Notes: generated by a model not told the origin, from the letters alone. DNA of 47,880 bases from Bacteroides sp. (GCA_014802015.1 JAAVDB010000014.1:1-47880), one strand, 5' to 3'; shown: positions 16,685 through 25,948, numbered from the stretch's first letter. A program made the numbers and translations.

Positions 16685-16728
16685 GGCGCGGCGGTTCATT
16701 TAACACTATGACCGCCGCGCCTATTTTT
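16685..16728 (+). terminator. Intrinsic terminator of the capsid operon
   Basis: GGCGCGGCGGT (16685-16695) and ACCGCCGCGCC (16711-16721) form a perfect 11-bp GC-rich stem, followed directly by TATTTTT. This is the clearest intrinsic terminator in the element. Confidence 0.85.
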
Positions 16729-16940
16729 AACATTTGAGGGGGTGAAATAATGCTCGTTTCGTTTTTTTTAAGTTGTTCGCAAATAAGTATTAAAAAGACA
16801 ATAGTCTAATATTTAATATATTACAATTTGTTCGCTTAAATTCCCCCCCCTTTGTTCCGCTGGTAACATAAAAATTAATGTAAATAGCAATATTATATTG
16901 GAAATCAAACTATTAAACACTAAAAGATGAGCGAACAAAA
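16729..16940. other. Noncoding AT-rich right end of the inserted element
   Basis: No credible gene is seen. It holds another end-motif copy (TGCTCGTTTCGTTTT, 16751-16765) and AAGTTGTTCGC (16770-16780), which is the inverse of GCGAACAACTT at 13245-13255. TTGTTCGC-type words recur near 16828 and 16929. The tail of the split fimbrial frame reads in from the right and stops at 16920. Confidence 0.6.
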
Positions 16941-16977
16941 TGCACGTTTCGTTTTAGAAAGTTGCACGTTACGTTTT
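16941..16977 (+). repeat. Right-end tandem pair of element-end motifs, 22-bp period
   Basis: TGCACGTTTCGTTTT (16941-16955) and TGCACGTTACGTTTT (16963-16977) are directly repeated with starts exactly 22 bp apart. The outer one ends 10 bp before the right element boundary, mirroring the left end. Mu attR has adjacent 22-bp transposase sites, so this spacing is suggestive of MuA-like binding. Confidence 0.75.
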
Positions 16978-16987
16978 CGCGATTGTA

Positions 16988-16991
16988 CGAC
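16988..16991. repeat. Right copy of the 4-bp target duplication CGAC
   Basis: It matches CGAC at 12763-12766. On the coding strand it reads GTCG, starting with codon 573 (GTC) of the lipoprotein half; the left copy starts with a GTC codon in the same phase. Confidence 0.65.
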
Positions 16992-18733
16992 CGAGTATTT
17001 ATACTGATCATTATTGTTTCGGGTAATGGTAAAGGTCTTGTTGTCACCATAGTTTGTGATCGTCACATTATTGTCCGTGCAATTGACGACTACGTCTTTG
17101 ATATTATTGAACTTTTCATCTTTATCAAACACCAAAGTGTAGGTATAAGTGGCAAGATTGCCCCCTTCGCCATACATTACGGGAAAATGAAATCCCTGAT
17201 TGCGGACCTTGCCGTTGTTCTCGTCTTCCTGAACTCCCCACAGAAGAGGTGAGCCTGCGACATTACCATTGTCAGTGCTTGACAGAAATGCCCAATAGTC
17301 GTCAAACCTGGTGCCGCCGTTGTAGTTGATGGTCAGAGAAGCCGAGGATAACCGAGATCCATTGAACGGGAGATTTAACTCTACGGGGACTATTCGCTCC
17401 AACCCCATCCACTTCACGGCAATGTCTGTGCTGATATTACCTGAACCTACGGCAAAATCCAATGGTATGCGATAGATTCGTCCTCTGTCATTCATATCAT
17501 CCCCTATATCAGATCCGAGGTATTCATCACCGGTGACCTCCTCAATTTCTCCAAACGAGAGCCATGCCGCATCAGAAGTATATGTCAGGTCCGTTATCGG
17601 ATCCGTCATATCTTCATCGATCTTAGAGAATACCTTGATATAAAGATAAGCTTCATCAATACCTTCATAATTGATTTTATGGCTTACGCCGAGTTCCCGT
17701 ATGCCATCACTGATCATGTTGTAAGAGACCGGGGAATGGTCATGAATCTCATATACTATGTCTGAAGCCGGGTGCAGCGAAGCCTCCTCTGCAGTAGCAT
17801 AGCCGGCACCTTTGACATCCTTAATGATGAACTTATACCAATGGTTTGATTCCTCATTAAGGAAGGCTACGGCACCATCCGTCTTATTGCAGAAATCCAT
17901 GCGGTAATAATATTCCTTACCTTGGAAAGCGGCTTTGGTAATGACATAAATATTTCCAAGAATGGCGTTGGTATTTGTGACATTCCGGGTAGGATGGCAG
18001 TATGAGGCATCAGTATCCTGTATGTCATCCGGGAAGGATTCTACTTTTTTTGCAGCGGAAAGACTCTGCTCAATACCGGCCAGTAATACACTCTCATCGG
18101 CCGTGCCAAACACCTGAAAGGGTCTCGGTGTGGAATTTTCATCATCTCCTGTGGTCACGGTTATCTTTGCCGCATTTCGGTATAGAGGCACTGGAGAATC
18201 CCGGATAACACCACCATCGCTAACCGTCGTTGCACACATCGTAAGATTCTCGGACCGGCTGACGTATCCTACGGAATATGCCTTCAGCCCTGCGATGGTA
18301 AGACCTTTAAGCACATCATCTTCATTGCCGGGATTAGCGATGAAATAATAAGTGAGATTACTGTTCCTCAGTTCTTTATCAAGCTTGAACGACAACTGTA
18401 ATTTATTGTCAGATAGCTCTGTCAGCTTGTTGTTATTCCCATTCAAGCCTGAGGCCGCATAGATATGTTCATACTGCGCGGGCAATGCGTCTTCTGCCGT
18501 ATAAATAAGCACACAGATGTCGTCAACCTGAAATTCAGGATCAGTGGCACGGGACTTGACCATCGTCAGAGCCGGAACATCAAAAGTCAGCACTACCTCT
18601 CCATCCGGTCCGATACCATTCAATTGCGGCACACTGAGATCGTCAGAGCATGATGAGGCTATGAGGACAGCAATTACTGATATGATTACAAATATTTTCC
18701 TAAGCATTGTTTTTTCAATTTTAAACCTCCAAG

Positions 18734-21229
18734 TTATTCAGGTTTCTCAGCGACAAACTGATTACCAACGCGATCGTCAGCATTTTGATTAAACTTCAGC
18801 CAACCCTTTCGTTGAGGGAAATCGAACAGTGGTATACCCACCTCATTATCTTTCGGGAAACGTCTGTTGGCGTCTCCGAAATGCCCGTTGGCAAACATGA
18901 TGAGGGTTTTACCGGGCTCAGCTATATCTGTCAGTTCAAAATAGAACCAACCGTCTGCGTCTCTTTTCATACCGATACCTGGCCATTGAGGGTTATTGTT
19001 ACCGCCTCTGCAATCACCGCACTCCACACCATTGCGGAAATCCTTACAGTAATCTATTTCCTTATTGTACCGTAAATTGGAAATTCTCTCTGACGGTCTC
19101 CAAGTCATGTCGTTACCATCATCAAACATGTACAACCCGGTATCTCTGATTAAGTTGCCTAAATCCGATTTGGGTGATCCTCCCGGATTGTATATGGTAT
19201 TGAAATTGTAGGGCCATCCCCATCCACGGAATGTAATCTTTCCGGTGAATGAATATTCAAGAGCGGAGTCTTTATACACTGTTCCGTCTCCGCCTGTCCA
19301 TCTGTAACCGATAGGCTGGTCAGCCAATGGTTTATTCTGCCATGTACCTTCGTAATCCGCGGGGAACTCCAAGCATTGATATACGTAGATATGAGGATTA
19401 TCCCACCCGTCAGCCTTGAAGTAAATCGTATAATCCGACAGGGTCGGAATCACGTTTATGGTGACGGTCTCCCGCTTGCCTTCAACAAGATTTCCGTTCT
19501 CATCAATCGGGGTGATTGTAAAGGTCAATGTTCGGTTTTCAGTCCAGGTTTCAAGACCTGAGTTCAGACCGCGGAATGACACAGCGTATGTGAAGTCTCC
19601 GTTAACATCCACTGTTACGGGATTTCCTCTTGTCACCTGATCTGAAAACTCATTTGTGTTCGCATTCCATTTGCGGATTTTTATGGCAAAATCCTCAGGA
19701 GTACGGAAATCATCGGCCGGAAGATTATCCCATCCGTCAGCAAGGGCGACCATCACCTTCGGATAGTTGGTATGGATGTTTACGGGCAGTTCTCCCTGAT
19801 ACTCACCTGAAGCTACACGAAGTCTCACATTGATGGTAACAGATGTGGGATCTACCTCAAAATAATTATCCAGATTCAGAGGATAAATGGTTATTTTCTT
19901 ATTTATATTACCGGCTATGATATGAATATAGTCATATTTACCTTCACCGTCTCGGACACTGCGCTTTATCTCCTCGTATTCCTTTACCGGAATAGCGGGA
20001 TTTACCCACACGCGGATCGAGTCCTGCGAGGCATCGATCGAATATTCGAAAAGGTCATAATCCTGTCCACCGAAACTATATTTGGGAGACTTGACATGCA
20101 CGTCATCAGCATCAGAATCATACCAGATTGATGTCACGACACCGGCTGTCACCTCATAGACCTGCTTCTCAACGTGCAGGAATACCGGGCCGTTGAGTGT
20201 AGCAGCGATGAGTTCGGACGTCCAGTCAGTGACAACGAGATCGATCCTGTCGGACGTAACAAGGGTGTAGCGGTAGTGCGTGCCACGGCGTATCATCCTG
20301 ACATCATCGATGGCCGGAGCAGGCAGTACCTCGCCCGGCTCCGTATCGGCTATCTCGCCGAGAGGTAGTGTTATATCCTTATCGCCTATATTGAAAGTCA
20401 TATATGAGCCTTGAGCGGCTTCGGATACGTAACGTTCGGGTATGTAAAACGTTACCGCCTCGGGTGTCGGGTCAGCGTTATCGTAACCGTTCATGTCAGG
20501 AGTGACTGACGGCAGTGTTCCGTAGTTGTAATCCTGATTGAGATATAACAGTGGCTCGCTCTGCGAAAGATTTCCGAACTCCACACCTGCTATACGGACC
20601 GGAAGTCCGTCAATATCCTGCGGAATTATCGTCACCTTAGCGCATGCAAATGTCATAACGGCATATATGGATGCCGCTTCACCGGTATAATCAAACGGCT
20701 CGTTGTCAGTCATGGACTGCGTCACGCCATCGGGTGTCACAGCGAAGAAATCGGTGTGCACACCTGACATCGGGAGACCTTTGTCAGGAATAAGACAATT
20801 ATATTCAGCCGTATACGTGATTATCTCATCACGCAGTGCCGCCTCGGTCTGAGGGAGTGTCGTGACATCGGCATCAGCATCAAAGATATTTGCCACGACA
20901 AAGAAACGGTATTTACCCTGTTCAAGGTCAATGGGATACCGCCTGTATGTCTCTACGAAATCAAGAGGGCTGTTATCGGTCGTCAGTGAGATGATCTGCG
21001 GAGAACCCGACTCGGGAAAAGCGAACAGAAACAGGGATGTATAAATGAGTTCATCGCTGTTGTCGCCGATGGCACGTGAGTTGAAACGGTTAGCCGCCGG
21101 CACATACAGTGTCAGACCTTCATGCGTATCCGGCATGAGACCGCCGTCCGACGCTTCATCGGAACAAGCCGTGCAGAGTCCGAGCAGGACGGCGAGGGAA
21201 ATGATGATATAGCGGAAATTAATATTCAT
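18734..21229 (-). CDS. Large fimbria-associated lipoprotein with a carbohydrate-binding-like C terminus
   Basis: An 831-residue lipoprotein. The start at 21229 (MNINFRYIIISL) gives a proper signal and lipobox (LCTAC, Cys22) and overlaps the previous gene by 11 bp; a longer frame from 21340 lies in that gene. The first 350 residues look like FimA/Mfa beta domains (YRFFVVANIFDADAD, TFACAKVTIIPQDIDG). After these come Ig-like repeats and a Trp-rich C terminus (FRGWGWPYNFNTI, WFYFELTDIAEPGKTLIMFA) resembling starch-binding or SusE/F-like modules. A tip adhesin or minor subunit role is likely. Operon B has no equivalent. Confidence 0.65.
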   Translation of the reverse strand: MNINFRYIIISLAVLLGLCTACSDEASDGGLMPDTHEGLTLYVPAANRFNSRAIGDNSDELIYTSLFLFAFPESGSPQIISLTTDNSPLDFVETYRRYPIDLEQGKYRFFVVANIFDADADVTTLPQTEAALRDEIITYTAEYNCLIPDKGLPMSGVHTDFFAVTPDGVTQSMTDNEPFDYTGEAASIYAVMTFACAKVTIIPQDIDGLPVRIAGVEFGNLSQSEPLLYLNQDYNYGTLPSVTPDMNGYDNADPTPEAVTFYIPERYVSEAAQGSYMTFNIGDKDITLPLGEIADTEPGEVLPAPAIDDVRMIRRGTHYRYTLVTSDRIDLVVTDWTSELIAATLNGPVFLHVEKQVYEVTAGVVTSIWYDSDADDVHVKSPKYSFGGQDYDLFEYSIDASQDSIRVWVNPAIPVKEYEEIKRSVRDGEGKYDYIHIIAGNINKKITIYPLNLDNYFEVDPTSVTINVRLRVASGEYQGELPVNIHTNYPKVMVALADGWDNLPADDFRTPEDFAIKIRKWNANTNEFSDQVTRGNPVTVDVNGDFTYAVSFRGLNSGLETWTENRTLTFTITPIDENGNLVEGKRETVTINVIPTLSDYTIYFKADGWDNPHIYVYQCLEFPADYEGTWQNKPLADQPIGYRWTGGDGTVYKDSALEYSFTGKITFRGWGWPYNFNTIYNPGGSPKSDLGNLIRDTGLYMFDDGNDMTWRPSERISNLRYNKEIDYCKDFRNGVECGDCRGGNNNPQWPGIGMKRDADGWFYFELTDIAEPGKTLIMFANGHFGDANRRFPKDNEVGIPLFDFPQRKGWLKFNQNADDRVGNQFVAEKPE

Positions 21230-22544
21230 ATTCGTAGTCAATTGTCCTCCATTCTTTGACTGCCACATTAAATGTGACAAGTGAGTTGGCAACACTGTTG
21301 ATCGATAGTGTATAGATATGGTTACGGAGAATATAATCACCGAAGTTTAAAGAATTATCCTCATACCCTGTCATGGGCACAATGTATTCACGGGTCACTT
21401 CGGTGCCGTCAGCTTTTCGGGAGAGCGCTATGTTGATGCGATAGGCCGGAAGCCCCTCCCCCGTCTGTGCATCGGTTGTCCGTATTGACATTTCAGGCGC
21501 ATAGCCTACAAAGATATTCCCCTTTCGGCTCTGAGCCGGAATGTCGGTCCATGATGCGGGAATGATGCCGAGACCGTATGCCGAGTTGACTGTGTTTTCA
21601 CTCTCCAAGTCCGTATCAGCGATGACAGGAGTATGCACCTGAGTAGCGTTGATATATGTTAGGGCGCCGTACGGGAGTATATGAATGGCCTGTTGCGTGC
21701 CCACCAGATCGGCAGAGATGATTTTAGGATAACCGGCCTCATTCTTATTCGAGATATTGTCGATAAGGCGGATTTTGGCCAGAGAGCGGAGCATATCCAT
21801 CTCACCGAGATAGGCACGTCCCAACTCGGTGCTGTTGCACAGCGAGCGCTGTGACACGCGAAACGTGTTGGTGCCGAACATAGGCATACACTTCCTATCA
21901 CCCGGATATAAGTCCGTAACCATACCTGACATGGGTGATTGATCCACAACGGCCGGGTTAAAATTACACAGGTCGCTCATAGAGTAAATCCACGGTTCGA
22001 GCTGATTTATGACCGCTGTGTAAGTGTCGCCGGTTATCTCATTCAGACGGCCTGAGGCAATTGCAGCCCGGTCGGAACTGTTAGCCACCATGAGGATACG
22101 AAACTGCACCATCTCGGCACCGTTAGGCTCAAGTTCACGGCCGAGAAGGGATGCGAGCTGAGTTCTGCCAAACGTAATGTTGACCGTATATGATCCGGCA
22201 CCGCCTGACACCTGAACGTTTTCAGCCCCGCTTCCTGTCGGGAAGTCAGTGACCCTCAGCACCAGTTTTTCATTACCTGCGGCGTTAGCCATCTTGGCGA
22301 ATACGAACATACCTATGTCGCTCATGTCAATACCGTCCTCGAAACGGAGATATTCGCTGTCCACCTCGTCATGATTTTGGTCATCAGCGCGCGACCGTGA
22401 ATCGACGGCGGGTGTCAGCATACGGAAACTGAGCATGACATTACCGTCGGAATCCGTATCGTAACAATTCTCAACAGGTTCATCCACCAACGAGCATGAT
22501 GCCAGGAGCAACGATGTGAGAATGATATGAATATATGGTTTCAT
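21219..22544 (-). CDS. Fimbrillin-like lipoprotein, accessory subunit of operon A
   Basis: A 441-residue lipoprotein with lipobox LLASC (Cys17). It has a fimbrillin-like order: N-terminal strand block after the anchor (VMLSFRMLTPAVDS), RILMVANSSDRAAI in the middle, a C-terminal block NHIYTLSINSVANSLVTFNV and a final strand VKEWRTIDYEY. The last strand resembles the donor strand of Bacteroidales type V pili. It lies third in operon A, 30 bp after the Mfa2-like gene, matching the third gene of operon B in position. Confidence 0.75.
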   Translation of the reverse strand: MKPYIHIILTSLLLASCSLVDEPVENCYDTDSDGNVMLSFRMLTPAVDSRSRADDQNHDEVDSEYLRFEDGIDMSDIGMFVFAKMANAAGNEKLVLRVTDFPTGSGAENVQVSGGAGSYTVNITFGRTQLASLLGRELEPNGAEMVQFRILMVANSSDRAAIASGRLNEITGDTYTAVINQLEPWIYSMSDLCNFNPAVVDQSPMSGMVTDLYPGDRKCMPMFGTNTFRVSQRSLCNSTELGRAYLGEMDMLRSLAKIRLIDNISNKNEAGYPKIISADLVGTQQAIHILPYGALTYINATQVHTPVIADTDLESENTVNSAYGLGIIPASWTDIPAQSRKGNIFVGYAPEMSIRTTDAQTGEGLPAYRINIALSRKADGTEVTREYIVPMTGYEDNSLNFGDYILRNHIYTLSINSVANSLVTFNVAVKEWRTIDYEYEY

Positions 22545-22574
22545 CAGTTAAATCAATGATGGGGAGGGGATAAA

Positions 22575-23630
22575 TCAGATGTTGTCAGTCTGAGGGGGCA
22601 CGATGACCCAATTATTGATATAGATGCCACCGGCCACATACCAGTCACTCTGATCGTTCAGGAAGAAGAGGGCCGAGTAATCGTCACGGCGGTCAAGGTA
22701 TTCCTGCTCGCCGAACTGATTGTAACGGTTACCCTTTTCGAGCAGGAAAAACTCGATGAGAGGTACGTGTATGATGGTTTTATTATCGTCGTTACGTATA
22801 ACGTCGAGATATGCGTCGCCACCTTTGATAAGACGGCTGACGGAGATTTCATAAAGGAGGGTGGTGCGTGCCACGTTGTCGTCATCCTCATCACCGGCCT
22901 TTGACAAAGGGGTGACGGTGGTCTGACCGTAAAGCGAACTCCAGGGGGTATATGTCACAAGCGGTGATGCGCTCATCACGCTGTTGTCCCATGCCAACCA
23001 TGAGTCGGCATACGAGAATTTTACTGTAAAGTCGTCTGCGTTAAGTGAATGTCCGTTGATGTTCTGCAGCATCACGGCGATGTCGTTTGTGTCCTTGATT
23101 AGGGGGACAGTCACCGTCCGGACCGACGGCGCCTGCGGGTCAACTTCATAGTTCACGTCCTGAACGTAGCCGTGAAACAGACCCTTGAAATGCGAGGAGC
23201 TGATGTTCAGGCCGTCCGATGACGAGGTTTTAAGTTTTACTTCCAGCTCCTGCTTGCTCACGGGTGCATACGTTGCGAGCTCAAAGTCAGCGTTATCATG
23301 CAGACCACCCCACACCACAAAGTCGTACGTACCCTCGGGCAAAGGTGTCACCATGATGTAGCCCGGCCGGGCGAGCGCATCACCTGATTCGGACCCGCTC
23401 CACACGCACGCGCCTGACGACTTGTCAAACGCCCATACGTTTACACTTTTTACCTGACTGGCAAATGCATCCGCTTGAAGCAGGTTATAGTCGAAGACAA
23501 ACTGCAACTGTAGCCCTGCGGGGCACGGTTCAAGATCATCTTCAATAATAGAACACCCTGATAATGCCACACCTGTCAGGCAGGCGAACGTCATAAATCG
23601 AACTTTGTCGCTGAGATTGTGAATAAGCAT
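22575..23630 (-). CDS. Mfa2/FimB-family fimbrial anchor lipoprotein (operon A)
   Basis: A 351-residue protein. The start at 23630 (MLIHNLSDKVRF) leads into a signal with lipobox ALSGC (Cys26); an upstream ATG at 23666 is also possible. It has the typical Mfa2 opening (LEPCPAGLQLQFVFDYN) and LPEGTYDFVVWGG. In Porphyromonas, Mfa2/FimB anchors the pilus in the outer membrane and limits its length. It is clearly paralogous to 28645-29676. The preceding intergenic region contains a GC-rich hairpin. Confidence 0.88.
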   Translation of the reverse strand: MLIHNLSDKVRFMTFACLTGVALSGCSIIEDDLEPCPAGLQLQFVFDYNLLQADAFASQVKSVNVWAFDKSSGACVWSGSESGDALARPGYIMVTPLPEGTYDFVVWGGLHDNADFELATYAPVSKQELEVKLKTSSSDGLNISSSHFKGLFHGYVQDVNYEVDPQAPSVRTVTVPLIKDTNDIAVMLQNINGHSLNADDFTVKFSYADSWLAWDNSVMSASPLVTYTPWSSLYGQTTVTPLSKAGDEDDDNVARTTLLYEISVSRLIKGGDAYLDVIRNDDNKTIIHVPLIEFFLLEKGNRYNQFGEQEYLDRRDDYSALFFLNDQSDWYVAGGIYINNWVIVPPQTDNI

Positions 23631-23700
23631 AAACCGGATAAATGCTTGATTGGTTGTTGAATGCAAGAATCGATCTTGCAGTAAAGAATTTTTATATTAC

Positions 23701-23726
23701 CCCGGAGGGCAGGACAGCCCTCCGGG
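23701..23726 (-). terminator. Hairpin after the major fimbrillin gene of operon A
   Basis: CCCGGAGGGC and GCCCTCCGGG form a perfect 10-bp stem with a 6-base loop, 65 bp after the fimbrillin stop. No long T-run follows on the minus strand, so partial termination or 3'-end stabilisation of the major-subunit mRNA is likely. Operon B has a hairpin at the same place. Confidence 0.7.
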
Positions 23727-23790
23727 ATGATATTATTAGCGGTCGGGCATGCAGTTCCCGAGTCGGGAACCACAGGCCTGAGAGGGAATA

Positions 23791-25878
23791 TTAGAGGTCA
23801 ACGTTCTGCACGGGTACAACGGCCCATCTAAGTATATTGACTGTATAAGCCATGAAGAGGTTATCGGGAGTTACCGGGGGAACAATGGGAGTATCATCGT
23901 TGCCGATACCCGAGGCAAGACCGAGGATATTGTTAACCTGGATCGAGTAAGAGTGATTACGTACCACACCGAAGTCGCCTACGCGCACGATGTTCCAGTT
24001 GATAGTGGCATCATCCTTCTGCTTGTTGGCGGTACGGTACCAGCCGAGGTGCTTGACAGGGATATTGAAGTAAGCGTGACCGGCATTGTAATAGTACGAG
24101 AGGCCCACCTGACGCATCAGGGCCACATTGGCCTCGGTCAGAGTGATCTCACCCTCGCCCGAAGTAGCGTTTGTGGTGATGGTATTATAGCCGTTAGCCG
24201 ACAGGATGTAGATGTCAGCGAGGTCTGTGGAAGTAACGCCCTTCTTGAGCTGGAGTGTACGCGAGTTAGCCTGAAGTTTCAGCTCGGTATTGTTATTACC
24301 GTCGTAAGCCTGCTTAACCTCCTTGGAGATCTCGGCCACCTCAAATATATTGGTGAGTTTGTTCAGGTCCGCCTGATTGAACACTGAGTAGGGTACGAAC
24401 TCACCCTCGGCATTCTTCTTTACGATAATATTGGCGCGGATGAGGAAACGCTTCAGCATGCTTTCGCCACCGCTTACCTTACCTGAGGTGATGTCAGCGC
24501 CGTTGAAATAGATATAGGGACGGTCTACCTCTTCGCCATCGATGGTCACAGGACCGTTAAGGTAAGAGTAGAAACCTGTACCTGCAGGTACGGGCGTACC
24601 GTTCACGGTGAGTTCATAGCTGCCCACATAGATTACCGAAGCCACGGCTGCGGCAGGGTTGGTGCTGTTGAGAGCATTGTAGCCCACGGTAGTCTCCTTG
24701 AAGTAGTGGGTAGTGTTATTCGTCTTACCGATAGGGTTGCCTGACGCATTGGTTCCGTTGAGCACCTGATTGTATGACCAGTAGATCTGATTAACCTCCA
24801 GATCCTCCAGATCGGATGACACCTCGGGATACTTGCTGGTGTAGAACGCCGGTGACATACCCCAGTAAGAACGGTGGTAGGCCGCATTGTTCCACACCCA
24901 CTGACCGTTACCGAGCGCCGTACCTACATTGACCGAATTACCGTCAGCACCGTATGCGGCGTTGATACGGCCGTTAAGGGTATTGTAAGTATAGTTGTTG
25001 GGGAGGATCTGACCGTCGGTCGACTCCTCGCGCAGCGACTTGATGACGTAGGTCGACTTTGACTCGGCATTGAGTGCCCACTTCTGAGGCTTGAAACTCA
25101 GGACCACCGGATTGGCGGTATACGTATCTGTGGCGGTATACACGCGGGTCGCGGTCTGATACGCCTCAGGTTCTACGGCATTGAATTTAAGCTTGGCCGC
25201 ATAGCGCTCCACATAGATCGACACGCAGTCGTTAGCGTCAGCCGCAGCCTTAGCCTCGGTCTCCGACTTGTACAGCTGGGTTGAGGGAATCACTGTCGCG
25301 ATCTGAGGCTGCTGTGTACCGTTAGGATAGAACACCGAGTTACTCATAGCGAAGTTGCCGTCACCGTTGCGGAAGTTTTCGCGGGCCACGGTCTGGATTG
25401 CATCCAGATTGCGGTTGAGCGAACCCGGGTTAACGGGATTCAGATAACAGATTACCTGGCTGGGATTGCTCTCACCCTTGCGGACATCGACACGCACCAC
25501 TGATTTGTAGCTTACGTCTACCGTACCACCGGGGGCCGCTACCTTGTCAGGTGCGGGCAGATCTACCGGCACCACGTCACCGATGACATTACCGTCATTG
25601 TCATAGAATACAAAATAAGCCGTGCTTACTTTGTTTTCTTCCACCGTGCCGTCAGCGAAGTCACCGTTAGTGCCTTCGTCAGGATTACCATTGACACTGC
25701 TGGCACGCGATTCAGTGCCCGAAACATCCCCACTGATCCTCATGCTTACGTAATAAGCCTGATCTGAATCTGCTGCACCTGCCGATGGGCTACCACCGTT
25801 TTCGATGATTTCATCGGAAGAACAGCTTGCGCATAGAAGGCCTAATGCCATCGATCCGTAAAGAAAATTCTTTTTCAT
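23791..25878 (-). CDS. Major fimbrillin, Mfa1/FimA family (operon A)
   Basis: A 695-residue lipoprotein precursor, lipobox LLCASC (Cys19). After a low-complexity linker it has N-terminal beta strands (QAYYVSMRISGDVSG) and a large polymorphic middle. The C terminus has the family block VRNHSYSIQVNNILGLASGI and a final strand ILRWAVVPVQNVDL, expected to act as the polymerising donor strand. It is the first gene of operon A, diverging from 26432. I find no good promoter directed at it in the current orientation of the intergenic region. Confidence 0.88.
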   Translation of the reverse strand: MKKNFLYGSMALGLLCASCSSDEIIENGGSPSAGAADSDQAYYVSMRISGDVSGTESRASSVNGNPDEGTNGDFADGTVEENKVSTAYFVFYDNDGNVIGDVVPVDLPAPDKVAAPGGTVDVSYKSVVRVDVRKGESNPSQVICYLNPVNPGSLNRNLDAIQTVARENFRNGDGNFAMSNSVFYPNGTQQPQIATVIPSTQLYKSETEAKAAADANDCVSIYVERYAAKLKFNAVEPEAYQTATRVYTATDTYTANPVVLSFKPQKWALNAESKSTYVIKSLREESTDGQILPNNYTYNTLNGRINAAYGADGNSVNVGTALGNGQWVWNNAAYHRSYWGMSPAFYTSKYPEVSSDLEDLEVNQIYWSYNQVLNGTNASGNPIGKTNNTTHYFKETTVGYNALNSTNPAAAVASVIYVGSYELTVNGTPVPAGTGFYSYLNGPVTIDGEEVDRPYIYFNGADITSGKVSGGESMLKRFLIRANIIVKKNAEGEFVPYSVFNQADLNKLTNIFEVAEISKEVKQAYDGNNNTELKLQANSRTLQLKKGVTSTDLADIYILSANGYNTITTNATSGEGEITLTEANVALMRQVGLSYYYNAGHAYFNIPVKHLGWYRTANKQKDDATINWNIVRVGDFGVVRNHSYSIQVNNILGLASGIGNDDTPIVPPVTPDNLFMAYTVNILRWAVVPVQNVDL

Positions 25879-25915
25879 TAGGAAAATTAATAAGTGATTA
25901 GATTATCTATAATTG

Positions 25916-25948
25916 TGTTCCATATTACGCGTCATTATGTTCCATATT
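25916..25948 (-). repeat. Two direct repeats in the operon A leader
   Basis: TGTTCCATATT occurs at 25916-25926 and 25938-25948 with a 22-bp period, two helical turns. It could be a regulator site or leader-RNA element specific to operon A; no copy is seen on the operon B side. Confidence 0.6.

Larger units (their letters stand above)
12767..16987. mobile_element. 4221-bp capsid-encoding insertion (putative transposable-phage satellite)
   Basis: The insertion interrupts the fimbrial tip-like gene. Its outer 25 bp match as imperfect inverted repeats (17/25 identical: AAAACG, then A, then CGTGCA, plus terminal TA). Flanking CGAC is duplicated, and excision restores one frame. Cargo: an HTH regulator, a 92-residue and a 51-residue protein on the minus strand; prohead protease/scaffold, major capsid protein and a 57-residue protein on the plus strand. 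Its noncoding flanks are much more AT-rich than the host genes. No recombinase, terminase, portal or tail gene is present. Mu-like phages use a protease-scaffold gene directly followed by a capsid gene of about 300 residues, as here, and have several transposase sites at each end. It may be a satellite using a helper's transposase and packaging, or an internally deleted prophage. Confidence 0.75.
16920..18707 (-). pseudogene. 5' part of the split fimbrial tip-like lipoprotein gene of operon A
   Basis: The frame begins with a signal peptide and lipobox (LIASSC, Cys20). The genuine part ends at Val573 (NNNDQYKYSV); the last 22 residues (from VQSRKRNV) are encoded by the inserted element and stop at 16920. 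The protein has two fimbrillin-like beta domains, then a DUF4906/BACON-like region (SDAAWLSFGEIEEV, NGSRLSSASLTINYNGG). It is the fifth gene of operon A, 26 bp after the preceding stop. Joined to 11195-12766 it would give about 1095 residues, similar to the 1144-residue protein of operon B. A truncated lipoprotein could still be made. Confidence 0.8.

Noticed and set aside
16920-16987. Extra C-terminal residues of the operon A lipoprotein as genuine protein
   Set aside because: These codons coincide with the end-motif repeats of the inserted element and are best explained as read-through into it.
12763-16991. Tyrosine-recombinase (att-site) integration of the capsid element
   Set aside because: The shared flank is only 4 bp, the ends carry inverted multi-copy motifs, the target is mid-gene and not a tRNA, and no integrase is present; transposition fits better.
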